Shown: positions 45,721-57,855 of the stretch, in pieces
How the letters are laid out: each line of letters opens with the position of its first letter
Position numbering within the stretch: position 1 is the first letter of the stretch
Assembly: GCF_003473485.1 (NCBI RefSeq)
Contig: NC_053044.1
Span: 53,856,091-53,920,090, forward strand
Direction of reading: 5' to 3'
Source of the DNA: Medicago truncatula
Lineage: Eukaryota > Streptophyta > Magnoliopsida > Fabales > Fabaceae
Length of the DNA stretch: 64,000 bases
Notes under the pieces: generated by a model
The model's input: only the letters and a program-made list of their open reading frames with translations
Told to the model about the DNA's origin: nothing
Database searches by the model: none
Program-made: the position numbers and the translations under genes

Positions 45721-46770
45721 TCGTGTCTTTACTCTTAGACATGTTAGACCACTGCTTCAATTAGTTTTTTCACAAACACAAATACAACAATGAAATAATG
45801 GGTTAAATATTAGTAGTACCTATAAAATCTATTTCGTACAAAATATACCGTGTGCTGGGTTAAATATTTTGTGCTAGAAAAAATCCAATTCAACTAACAA
45901 CACTGATATTTTAAGATTTCCTTCAAAAAACAATGCTATTTTAAGATTCAAAATCTTCTTTTGACTTCAAAAATTCACAGCTGTTTTTATGAGTTTCAAT
46001 CGTGTTTGTCAATTCGTTTTTTTATAATACTCTTAATGTTTTATCATTTCATACAATCTATTCCTCTCTTTGTAATAAATAATTATGAGTAATATTAATA
46101 GAAAAATAATTAATGTTTCATTGAGTTTTAAAATCAACAAGTAAATAAACCCAGAAAAATATATAAAAGCGACAATAAAAAATTAATCGAGGATGAAAGT
46201 ATTATTTTCGATCTTTATTATAAGAAAATAAACCACGTTTATTTAATATTTGATGCATGTTGTCTATATTATAAATAAAATATATCAATTATTAAATAAA
46301 CATAATTTTCTTTTCCTATAATAGTGATTGATAGTAGTAAGTAACGGTAATAATCCCTGTCGTTATTTTTTTTATTTTTTATTTTATAAAATACAACTCC
46401 CTTTAGTTTATTTTTATTTTTATAAAAGACAAATAAATCAATAAAAATTAATGAATTAAATACATCAACATTTGTTGATCCATTCATTTACCTCTTATAA
46501 AAAGAATTAGAGAGAGTACAAAAGTAGACAAATTTATAGAGTTTAAGAAGGGGACAAATATTGTTGGATTACATTTTTCATAACTTATTTATTCTTTAAG
46601 TAATAGTTTCCTATAAAAAAATAGAGTGAAATGTGTTTTTTTTTTTTAAGGATAAGAAGAAATTCTACATAATTCCAAAACAAAATCAATGCATTTTTAA
46701 AAAAAGATTGATGCTGGGTGTGTTATTAGTTGAGTTACATGCTGTATAGACATGTCTTAAATTTTATAGT
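45721..46770. other. AT-rich spacer without recognised genes
   Basis: Low-complexity AT sequence; nothing can be supported here. Confidence 0.35.
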
Positions 46771-46776
46771 AACAAA

Positions 46777-47058
46777 GGCTACGTCAACGTTATTTGTAAG
46801 AGTGATTGTTTGGAAGCAGTTGACCTGATTATTGCTGATCGTGATCATACCTTGTACACTTATGTCACTGACATCCTTCATACTAGAGATGATTTACACG
46901 GAAATGAAAATACAACATTTGTGCATATTTTTAAGGAACAAAATATGTATGCATATTTTATGGCCAAGGAAGGATCACATGCAATGTGCTTTGCTCACTG
47001 GAACTGCCATCCGTCTGACATTGAATCTCTCACCTTGAGAAATAAGTTTGGAACTTAA
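46777..47058 (+). pseudogene. RNase H-like (RVT_3-type) C-terminal fragment, open frame
   Basis: The frame from about 46777 to the TAA at 47056-47058 gives GYVNVICKSDCLEAVDLI.., VHIFKEQNMYAYFMAKEG and then an H/C-containing end (HAMCFAHWNCHPSDIESL). This is the second half of the plant RNase H-like domain: SDC acidic motif, RE-N-ADFLAK-like motif. The N-terminal half (first catalytic Asp) is missing and there is no ATG at the start. Most likely a retroelement fragment. Confidence 0.6.
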
Positions 47059-47258
47059 TTTCAACTCTCCCTCTTTTTTCCTTTTTCTTTTTGCCTCGTT
47101 ACATTATAACACTATAAAAAAAAAACTAAAAAGATAAGAGATTGAACAAGACATGTACGACACAAGAGATTGAGCAAAAATTAAAATATGTGTCCATTAA
47201 ACAACATGAAAACTTTTTGTACCAAATATAGTATGTTTAAAATACAAAATAACATTTT

Positions 47259-47324
47259 TTTATGGTAGTTGAGGTTTAAACCTCGGACGTTACATATATT
47301 TTCTTTATCAACTTAAACTCGCAC
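47259..47324 (-). mobile_element. Short tRNA-like SINE copy with 14-bp TSD
   Basis: CAAAATAACATTTT flanks it perfectly (47245-47258 and 47325-47338). The minus strand reads GCGAGTTTAAGTTGATAAAG (A-box region), GTCCGAGGTTTAAACCTC (B-box region) and an A-rich tail. It is a 66-bp shortened relative of the SINE at 2583-2728. Confidence 0.7.
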
Positions 47325-47876
47325 CAAAATAACATTTTATAAGACAAAAAGTTGTTGAACAATATTTATACCTTTAAAAGTTAAAAATGGGTTAAATAAT
47401 CATCTACTGAATATCCCATCCACGCCAACATGATTAAAAAAGATTGGAGCAGGACAGGAGTAATACCGACCCACCCACAGACCCGGGTCCGATCCAGTTT
47501 GAGTTAGAGAGTGGGGGAGTGGATGGAGATGGATTGAGGGGAGAGAGAGAGATTGACATACATTGGAAAATGGGGATTTGGGCGTGAGACTATACGAGAA
47601 GAGAGGAGTTAGAGAGAGAGAGTGCAAATTTCCACACACCATTTGGGAACGAACCAACGAACGTCGAGCAGCAATTACCCAATCACCAACAACCACTTCT
47701 CCATCCATCCAGGTTATTCAATTTTCCCCCTTTTCTTTCCACTCCAGATTTCATTCACCGATTCGCGATTTTCATTTTCATTTCCATGATTTCGAGCTAA
47801 TTACACGCGTTTTGATTCGATTCGATTCCTCTTTCTTCTTCAGAAATCAATTGATCGAGTATTAAATTAAATTAAT

Positions 47877-50800
47877 ATGCAACAGAGGCTAAAGTTGCAG
47901 CAACAACAACAACAACAAGCACTCATGCAGCAAGCTTTGCTTCAACAACAACAGATGTATCACCATCCTGGCATGCTCGCTGCTGCCGCCATGACCCAGG
48001 TACGCACTCAATCTTCTTTTCCATTTCGTTCCTCTTTGAGAGGACCTCCAATTGTACCTTCAACTCATTTTTAGCTAGAATCAATTTTACAAATTCAATT
48101 CACTTAAAATCTATTGTCAACTCTATCTATGCTTCTTATTTTTTTTTTTTTGTATTCAATTTTACACTTAATTTTTTAGTCTACTTCCGGTGTTGAACCA
48201 TTCACTTAGGAATTGTGTGGTAATTTCATCCCAATTACTAGTATATTCTATGCATCACCTATAAAATCAATAGTAGATTTTGGCAACTTCATATCTGTAA
48301 TACTCGTTTCTGTTTTATTTAACATTGTACATGATTTTATACAACTTTCCATTAGAAAGAACACATAACTTGCCAGCCCTTTTAGGTCTTCACATTTCAA
48401 TATACCAATAGAAACAACTCAACATTTGCCAAAAGTTTCTTTAATCCATTGTAGTCTATTAAACAAATGTCAAGAATAGTTAAGCTATGGACACACAAAT
48501 GGTCATTTTACAATGGATGAACTGTTACAGAATTATTTTCGTTGGTCATTATATGGTATACTAAAATTGTTTTACACAATTAATTGGTTTACAATTTGTA
48601 TTATTAGTCAGATAATTTGTTTTGTTTAGAGGCGTGTGAGAAATAGTCTAGTGTTTTACTATCAATGAAAGATTGGAAGTTATTATTTTTTCCTTCTACG
48701 ATTCTATTTAGGGTATCTTCCTACTGTTGCCTGGATCTTATCTTTTCCCCAATTTTTAATATTTGTTATTTTGGAAATTTTTTAGATGGAGCCTGTACCA
48801 AGTGGAAATCTGCCTCCTGGTTTTGATGCTTCTGCATGCCGTAGCGTGTGAGTGTTGGATTTCTTTTTGCGTTTACATGTTTTTTGTCCTCAGTTTTGTT
48901 GTGTTTGTTCCCAAGTATGTTGAATTTTCCTTTTGGTACATAATTTCTACCTGTAGAAGCAAATTTCTTTTTAAATATGATGCTTTTAATTGGTCTGAAT
49001 TTGTGAGAGATAAGTTTGATGGTACTGATTACCAGAAGTAGTGTAGTTTTCCACTTTGATACCTAATTAATCTGAACTTTTGTGCTTTCAGTTATGTAGG
49101 AAATATTCATGTAAACGTCACCGATAAACTTCTCGCAGAAGTTTTTCAGAGTGCCGGCCCTCTTGCTGGGTGCAAGCTCATACGAAAAGAAAAGGTTTGA
49201 TTTATAATTCAATCCAATGTTCTTTGCTGATGAATGATGATCATATATATTATTAGTTATTACTATTTTTAGCTCATTGCTTTCCTATTTCTAAATACCC
49301 TTGTCTTAAACAACTATAAGGACTCCTAAATTTTTCACAAAATATGGTTATTAGTACTGATGAGCAAGTTTATTTATTTTTTTTTAATGTTTATTTTGGA
49401 TATTTCACTCAAATTTTCTTTCTGGGGACTCCTTGTATAACTCGTCCTTACAAAACTAACTTGAAAGGTTTGTATACAAGATTTTGCTTCAACCCCTTCT
49501 CCAACTAAAAATGGAATTATATTCTCACTCCGACCTATCCCTATTAATCTAATTCAAGACCCAATCCGTAGATGGACATCACACTAGTAGTGGAGTGAGA
49601 CTACCATTTCAAGAATGATCTATTCCTTTTCACTGTAATGAATTTTTCATTGAATCCAAGACGAAAAAATTTATAGCATTTTAGAGAGCAAACCTCCCAA
49701 CGCTTAGAATTTTGAATCAAACAAGTCTCAAGAGCCCTTTCCCTACACTTGCTTCCACCTAATCTTTATAAACTATTTTCAGACCTAATCTCTTTTCAAC
49801 GAGGGACATGGGTAATTCCCAATATACCCTCTTATGCCTAGTATACTATTGGGCCCAGTCTGCCTATCAATATACTCTAATGTCATGTTAGATTTTTGGA
49901 TTAAGAATTTAAGCCTAACTCATCCTTACAAAACCGGCTGCCAAGGTGAGGGTTTAGGGACATCTTTCTTTATTAAGTTTTTTCAGACCTTATTTCTTTT
50001 CAATGCTAGATTTGGTTTTTTCAAATACCTTGAGATCTTTATCTTGTAGAGGTGATAGGTTGTCATGGAATTCTGAATTGACATGCATCATATTCCAATA
50101 AAGAAAAATATGTCAGTACTTGGCACAAAATTTGTTTGGTGAAGGTGGCCTGACCTGTGCCAACGAAGAGTGTTCGCTGTTTCCCTTCTAGAGAACTCTA
50201 CTGCTTGATGAATGAGGTGGTAGTGTCTCGTCTTTGTTGTCTAAATTACTGACCACTTATCTGTCATGATACCAGCCTTGATAGTGTAAACCCGTAAGAT
50301 AGGCTTCTCTAACTTGGAATTATGCGTTGAAAGCCGAGAGCTTGAGAGAGAGAAAATACAGCTGCTAAGAAGGCTATATACTACTTAGATCCTGCTTGTG
50401 TGTTATAACTTATCAGTCAATTGGCATAGTTATCAGCCTTGCTGTGGGGTACACAGTTAAATTTCCCCAGACAGTTGCTTAGTTTAGTATCTATGTGTAC
50501 TATGTTCTTTTTCTAGTCCTTATTTCTACTCCCATTCTTTACTTTTTGGTTTCTGCTGACGTGTTTGTCTTTTTTTTTGTTGGTGAAATTACTGTTTCAG
50601 TCCTCTTATGGTTTTGTGGACTACCATGATCGAGCATCCGCAGCGCTTGCAATAATGACATTACATGGACGGCAACTGTAAGCATTATGTTCAATTTGTG
50701 TTTATTTTGGTTCTGTTGCATATTTTCTTAACATGTGAATTGTGAATGCATTCTCCATCCGGCTTTTCTAGAGATAGATGAATAAAATTATAATTTTTCA

Positions 50801-53800
50801 CATACTTGAGAATGCAAATATCATTCTAATGGCTCTACAGCTGTTCATTAATTCATTCTATCTTGACAGACTTCACCGATATTGTTTTAATTATGCAGTC
50901 TTGACTCTTGACAAGGGTCTTTAAGTTTTCCTTAATACATAGCAACAAGGTAGTCAAAATCGAGATCTTAGGCAAGATCGGAGAGGGGTCACAAGATCGT
51001 GAATCGAGGGATCGTAACACGGATCGTAAGATCCTACCAAATTCACATATTGACATATGTATGCATACAAACTCATGTAGAAGCATAAAAAATGAAAAAT
51101 ATATTATATATAAGTAAAAAAAAACACTGTAATTACTTGATCAATAAACAAACAAATTGTATACTTGTTAATTAAAACTTAATATAACATAAAGTATTTT
51201 CTTTTATCATTAATATTATTGTGTTTGTGTGCATGTATTTTTAAAATCACATTATTGAAAGGAAAAAAAAACAGATTAATCATTGATAAAACAAAGTATT
51301 AAAAGGTTATTTAAACTAAGGTGAGAGAGGGAGTAGTGCTATGAACCTGGGTGAAAGTTTGTCAAAAAAAAAATGAACCTGGGTGAATTGCATTGGTAAG
51401 TTTCCTCAAATTATGGGTGTATTGATAAGTTTCCACAATTATTGCTTAGTGGGTTTATTGGGATGATTTTCTATAATAAATTGAGTTATTATTTTGACTA
51501 AATAATTAATGGGTTTAAGGAAACTAACCGTTTCAGGGAATAAGAAATGAAAAAACTTGCACCAAAAAAAAAAAAAAAAGAGGCACAAAACACGTTTGGG
51601 TCAACCCGGGTCGGGTCATCAACCTCTGAACCGGGTCGGACCGATTCTGCGATCTTCCGATTTTCCTCTGCGCGCCGTCCGCTCCGCTGTCGTTTCCGAT
51701 CTCCTAACCGCTCCAGATCGGTGATGGCCATCGAAATCGCAAGATCGTACGATCTTGGGTGTTAGATCGCGATTTTAACAACCTTGCATAGCAACATCAC
51801 AAAAGTTAACTTTCTCATTATTTCCATTTGCAGATATGGTCAAGCACTAAAGGTGAATTGGGCATATGCTAACAGCAGCAGGGAGGATACCTCAGGTTAC
51901 CTTTAAATGCAACCCATCTATTGTTGGTTTTGATGATTTTGTTTCTCCGGGACATTCTTTTTCTTTATTATTTTCAGTTGTATATTCCTTTAATTTCTAG
52001 TTCAAAATCATCAGGGCACTTCAATGTTTTTGTTGGTGATTTGAGTCCAGAGGTTACTGATGCAACTTTATTTGCATGCTTCTCAGTCTATACTACTTGT
52101 TCGTGAGTTCCTCGTTGCTTTTTTCCCCCTTTATTACATTTTTTTGGGTCACTGGAATAGGTATATTCTTTTTGATGGTGAATATTGTAGTCCTTGTTAG
52201 TGGTGAGAAGTTGAAGAAAGATAGATGATATGGGGGATTGACTTCAGAGCGAGTTACTCAGTCTTGCAAGACATTTTGGTTTTTGGAACTTACTTTTCCA
52301 TCATCTCTCTTATTATCTGCAGTGATGCTAGGGTTATGTGGGATCACAAAACTGGTCGCTCAAAAGGATATGGTTTTGTTTCTTTCCGTGATCATCAGGT
52401 ATTGTTTATTCTGTACGCTAGAATTTACAGGAGAGACCAACCAATGAACTGAGTAGATCATGAATATTTTCCTTAAAGACCATTATCTTTGCTCTGAAAA
52501 TTTATTTTTCCATGTTTTGCTACATGAATTAGTACAAACATAAACTTATCCTTACAAAAAAAAATCATCGAACTGCACTAATAATTTGCTGAACTGGTGA
52601 ATTAATGTCTTTATGCAATTAATATGCAGGATGCCCAAAGTGCCATAAATGATATGACAGGTTAGACATTTTATTGTTTACTCTCATACTGTTCGTTCAT
52701 GCCTCTGTTGTTATCCTTCTATTCTTATATGAGACCATTTCTTCTAACTTGTTGCGTTTCATGTGCCGTGCAGGTAAATGGCTGGGAAATAGGCAAATAA
52801 GATGCAATTGGGCAACTAAAGGAGCTGGTGGCAGCTCAAATGAAGAGAAGATCAATGACAGCCAAAATGCTGTTGTACTCACAAATGGATCTTCAGGTAT
52901 GATGCACCTTTCTAAATATCTGTGATCCCACATCTATATTTATTAATCCATGAAAATATAGATGAAGGCAACAACAACCAAAGCCTTTTACTCACTAGGT
53001 GGGGTTGGAAACAAGAATATATGTATTATAGATAAAGGTTGCAGTTTGAATTTGTTTAATTTTCCATATTTAAACTATTATATTGGCTGGAAATTGCTAT
53101 AAATTCATTGTGCTGAACGATGTCATACTAATTAAAATATATGAAGGATATCATGCGAAATTTGGTTCTTCATATTTGTTATGCACAAACATTACCTTTA
53201 TATAGTAAATGGAGTGGATTTCTTATTGCTTGATGTTTTAGACGCCAGTTTTGATGCATACTCTCTCCGGAATGAATTATTATAAGCAAAAGTGATCATA
53301 TTACACATACGGATTCAGGACTCAAAAATGCACACCAGTAAAACTTAGATGTGTGGAGCAAATATCAATGGCAACCAACAACCAAACAGTCAGTCACAAG
53401 CAACAATAATAGATCTAGATCCAATCTAGCAACGAAGTGGAAAGCAAAACCACAATCAAACCAAAGACAACAAGATAAAGAGAGTAGAGAATAGAGAACA
53501 ACACACCTAGAATTTGTTCACCCAGTTTGTCCAACAATGACCTACGTCTGTAGGAGAGAGAGATCTCTCCACTTAACAATCAATGAGTTTTTTTTTTTTT
53601 TGCAAAGAGATACAAAAGATTTGCAAGAAATTAACTTCAACACGCTCTCCAAGAGCAGACCTAATTTCTACCCTTTTCCCGAATCTCATCCTGTGACCAA
53701 GAGACTCAATGATTTCACTAAGGATCTCCTTTTTTGGTCTCTCAAGATTCAACCAAGTTGCTCACAAAGACACCACCTCACGTGTTTCCCATCCCATGAA

Positions 53801-56800
53801 CCTCTCCCCAATAGCCCCCTCTTTTGGTTCCAAGATTCACCTCTTGACCCTTTGAATCTCACTCAAAGACCCTCAAAACTTAGCCTAAGTTCCCTAAAAG
53901 TTCCCTCCTTTGGTTTCATGAGAGTCCCCAACAAATGGGTCAAAAATTGCACTTTATATCTCCTATACCTGTTCCAATTGCGCCAGGATTAAACAAGTAC
54001 TACCTCCGTCCCTAATTATAAGGCCCTTTTGAAAAAATAACGGGAATTAAGATAGTGGATATTTGTATTAAATATGTTTGTAATTACTATTGTTTTTACA
54101 ATTTTATCCTTTAAGAAAGAGAGTTGGCTTATGTTTTCAACATTTTATTTATTGCTGATTGAAGAAAAAGATGTATAATAAATAGGGGCATGTATGTAAA
54201 GAAATAATTAATGTAGTTGGAAATAGAATAGGGGTCTTATAAAAAGGGACAAAAAAAATTCTCACAAGGGTCTTATAATTAGGGACGGAGGTAGTATAAA
54301 TGACCGTTGCCCAAATCATGCCATGATTAGAGGCCATCATGCCACGATTTTGGACGTGAGTTCAACACTCAATTTTGAGTCAAATCTCAACAATAATTGG
54401 TCAAATTTAATCTATGCAATCCCAATTTAAAAAAGCTAGTCTATTGCCTAAATTATCCTCCATGACTAAAAAATGGAGTCCTTAGCAATAGAAAAGTTAA
54501 GTTAAATTAGGGGTAGTTTAGAGATACTTTCATTAAATATGGGAGAAGTTCTTAACTTATGCTTATAAGTTAAATTAGGGGTAGTTTAGAGATACTTCCA
54601 TTAAATATGGGAGAAGTTCTTAACTTTTTCTTATATTTCATTCTAAAAAATACGAGCTAGTTTTTGCTTATATTTCATTCTAGAATTCTAGAGTAGTAGT
54701 TTAGCATATTGTGCCTGTTGTATTAATATTATGCACCTTCATTAGTGTGTTTAAAGGGCATGTGTAGAGCCAGCCAATCAGTTAATGCTTAATATAGACA
54801 ACAAACAAACTTTAGTTTGAGTGAGACTTTTGTAAGTCTTGTTTATTTACATGCCGAGTATTCTAAATTTCTAATATTATTTTTGGCAATATGCGCCGTA
54901 CATTACTTCTTTTGAATATTATTGTTTATAGATTTATTGAATGATGGTTGGAATTGAGACCCTATTAAGCTCTATGACTTCATTTGCTACTCTGTTTCTT
55001 GTGCACTTCTTTAAACAGGCTGAGAATTTTGGGATTGCTGAGAGATAAGTATTGCTTTTTTGTTGTATGTTTTACAGATGGAGGTCAAGATAACAGCAAC
55101 GAGGATGCTCCTGAAAACAATCCTTCATACACCACAGTTTATGTTGGCAACCTTCCCCATGATGTAAGTTATATGAATTGAAGAATGAGATATTATGGGT
55201 TATTGTTTTTGTTAGAGATGCAAGTTTATGCAATTTCAGCTTGTATTTGCATAGAAACAAGAATGGGCTGTGCGCCTGTGCCCCTATTATGTTTGCGGCC
55301 TCAAGCCCATTAGTTTCTGTTGTAACAAGATTACTACAGCTTAACTGTAGATAAACGCCAAATCCACCCTGTAACTAATTTAGTTTTAACAATAATAATC
55401 AGAATATTCTGATAGATCAGAGTAATAACATGACAAAATTGGAAACTACATGTAAGTGCATTGTAATTTGAAAGAAATTCAAGAGATTGATCTCACCACA
55501 ATATTTAACCAGAGCAACTGCTCTTCAGAGAAATATACCCTCTCTCTGCCTCTCCTTTTCTCTCAATTGTAAGAGAAGTTACAGAATACTCATGACATGA
55601 GTGTTAATAATTCCCTTCTCCTCTCATATAATCTTCCATAATCTAACTAACTGCCAGCTAGGCGGCTCCCCTATTCACCCCTCTTTTTCTTACACTCATA
55701 CACTGTTCAAATAATGGGCTTATCACTCTTTGTGCCTACTATCCTCTGTGTAATTTCTCTTTTCCTGCATCTTAAGAAATTCAACAGTTCGTATGTTTGT
55801 AAGTACAAAACTTAATTTTTATTCACAAATATGAAAAAACATTGAAGTATTATGTGGGATTGGTTTGGTTTGTTTAGTTAGTTTAAGCTTTAAACATAGT
55901 TTTGGAGAAATTGTCAAGACATGCATTCTTATAGATGTGTTGTTTTTTCTATCAATGTTTTAGTCCATTCAAATGGTGGGTTGATACAACTTGATTGCTT
56001 GTTTTGCTGGACGACGGATTTTGGGGTTTTACTTTTTGTACATTCTGACGAACAGAGTGTCTTTAAATTTGCCAATGATGTTTCAGCTTTCTTACGAAGT
56101 ACCTGAGTCTCAATGCCTCACTTAACCCACCTTCGTCTTCACTTGTTCTTAGGTCTCTTTGAACCGAAAGAATAAGCTTTTTTTGCTCTGATGAACAGAG
56201 TTATCTGTAGTGGTGTATTTTCATTTTCATCCGTCTCTTTTACCCTTATTCATTGGCCTTGTTTTGGATCTAGCCTTGATTGAAAAAAGGCACTCCAGTG
56301 GTTTGTATTGAAATCCAGCTGCAGTGTGTGATGTAATTTCAAAAGTCACTTCCGCTGTAGTATTACCATGGCAGACAGCACTAGGTGGACAGTTGCAGTG
56401 TGGCATGGCTGCAGTACTTGCAGTTACGGCAGCGTGCCTCGTATGATGCAGTATACAATTCAAAACCATGCTGAGACTAATAACCTTTTCTGACTTTATT
56501 TACAAAATCTTTTTTGGTGTGCAAATTGTAATAACTCCCTTCCTTGCATCTCTACTCTTTGATGAATTTCTGTCAAAGTATATCTAATCACTCTTTGATG
56601 AATGCCTGTCAAAGTATATCTAATCTGATCTGTGAATGACATTTAGTTCACAATCTTCTGGATATATAACTTACAACTGTGCTTGAGATCACAGGTAACA
56701 CAAGCTGAACTCCATTGTCAATTCCATGCATTGGGGGCTGGGGTACTTGAGGAGGTCCGAGTTCAGAGCGGCAAGGGTTTTGGATTTGTCAGATACAATA

Positions 56801-57855
56801 CTCACGAGGAAGCAGCAATGGCCATTCAGATGGCTAATGGAAGACCGGTTCGTGGGAAGACTATGAAGGTAAGAATCCTTTCACCTGTTGCTGGTCTTGT
56901 CAATTAATCACTTGCTGTTTCTGTGCTGGGGCTACTGTTTGCCCTATATAATAGTGCCTGGTAAAGTCCTTTTAAAAGAAGGCTTAAATAGATTGTTTGG
57001 TCCCCCTATTTTACCTGAAACTAGATTTTAGTCCGTCATTTCAAAATCCAGGTTTTGGTCTCCCAGTTCCACATATTGTTGCAATCTTGGTCCCTGCATA
57101 GTTTTTAGCCCCAATTTCGTATATGAACAGAAAATATCAGAAGTTATCACTTTTGGCCCCAAAAATTACCACTGGGTGACCAAAACCCGGATTTTGAAAT
57201 GGGGGGGGGCTAAAATTCTATTTCAAGTAAAATAGGGAGACCAAGAGTGAACAGGAATGGAACTCTTTTGTTCCACCCGCCAGTAGCCGTATAATGTTGA
57301 TACAAACATGCTTGCACCTATCCATGGTCCATATCACATAATTGTTCTGCAATACGCTATTTACTATAGTGGCGTTATAGCAGCACTGTAGCATACTTGG
57401 ATCCTTACAAACCTCTATTTTCCACGATCCACGTTTGACAGCGTTGGTGATGACTCAATTACAGGATCACCTTTTCCACTTTGAGTATTTTCTAAAGGCT
57501 CTTGGTGAATACAATTTATTTTACTTGATTTGTGCAGTGTTCATGGGGTAGCAAACCAACTCCTCCTGGAACAGCTTCAAATCCATTACCTCCTCCTGCT
57601 GCACAACCATATCAAATACTTCCTACTGCAGGGATGAACCAAGGCTATACTGCCGCTGAGTTGTTGGCTTATCAGCGCCAGCTGGCCTTGAGTCAGGCCG
57701 CTGTTTCTGGCCTTTCAGGACAAGCTCTTCTTCAAATGTCTGGACAGCATGGCCTAGCTCCTGCTTCAATGGGTATAAACTCTGCGGCATCTCAAGCCAT
57801 GTATGACGGATATGCTGGTAATTCGTCAAGACAGCAGCTTATGTACTATCGTTAA
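47877..57855 (+). CDS. UBP1: UBP1-type oligouridylate-binding protein (three RRMs)
   Basis: Twelve exons: 47877-47999, 48786-48847, 49092-49194, 50601-50677, 51834-51895, 52015-52102, 52323-52398, 52630-52660, 52774-52896, 55078-55163, 56695-56868 and 57538-57855. All phases close; 440 aa. A glutamine-rich N-terminus (LQQQQQQQ) precedes RRM1 (YVGNIH, SYGFVDY; about residues 63-135), RRM2 ([15 protein letters not shown]; about 145-225) and RRM3 (TVYVGNL, GFGFVRY; about 268-340). The Pro/Gln/Ala-rich end closes with QQLMYYR. Plant UBP1 and yeast/animal TIA-1 relatives bind U-rich pre-mRNA, aid splicing and mRNA stability, and form stress granules. The ~10 kb length comes from intron expansion by transposons. 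The 5' leader is rich in GAGA words. Confidence 0.93.
50946..51786. mobile_element. Non-autonomous hAT element, 841 bp, perfect 8-bp TSD, in UBP1 intron 4
   Basis: The left end CAAGGTAGTCAAAATCGAGATC is mirrored by GATCGCGATTTTAACAACCTTG. CATAGCAA flanks both sides (50938-50945 and 51787-51794). GATCG words are dense near both ends. A GC-rich block at about 51597-51725 (GGGTCAACCCGGGTCGGGTC) adjoins the right end. No transposase is present. Confidence 0.85.
53270..53990. repeat. Probable retroelement-derived segment in UBP1 intron 9
   Basis: A coherent, less AT-rich stretch (TAGAATTTGTTCACCCAGTT.. GACCTACGTCTGTAGGAGAG..) looks like the flank of a copia-type LTR. This is from memory of legume LTR sequences only; no ends or coding domains can be shown. 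The frame at 53537-53992 has no recognised domain. Confidence 0.4.
54000..54294. mobile_element. Stowaway-type MITE, 295 bp, TA TSD
   Basis: The left end CTACCTCCGTCCCTAATTAT is mirrored by ATAATTAGGGACGGAGGTAG, the hallmark Stowaway terminus (Tc1/mariner). TA flanks each side (53998-53999 and 54295-54296). It lies in UBP1 intron 9. Confidence 0.85.
54497..54632. repeat. Tandem duplication, 68-bp period, two copies
   Basis: GTTAAATTAGGGGTAGTTTA begins at 54501 and again at 54569; both copies run through CATTAAATATGGGAGAAGTT to CTTAACTT. They differ by about one substitution (CTTTCATT / CTTCCATT), so the duplication is recent. Confidence 0.8.
56293..56467. mobile_element. MITE-like repeat in UBP1 intron 10
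   Basis: Loose inverted ends: TGGTTTGTATTGAAATCCAG at the left, ATACAATTCAAAACCA at the right. The interior is rich in GCAGT/GCAGC words. No target-site duplication was found. Confidence 0.45.
56981..57252. mobile_element. Short Mutator-like element in UBP1 intron 11, right tip missing
   Basis: The left end GGCTTAAATAGATTGTTTGG runs on with TCCCCCTATTTTAC. Its mirror GTAAAATAGGGAGACCAAGAG is at 57228-57248, and GGTTTTGGTC / GACCAAAACC are inverted inside. The final bases of the right end are not visible. A run of nine G's lies at about 57199-57207. Confidence 0.55.

Noticed and set aside
53537..53992. 151-aa frame in UBP1 intron 9
   Set aside because: Inside probable retroelement-derived DNA in an intron; no recognised domain.
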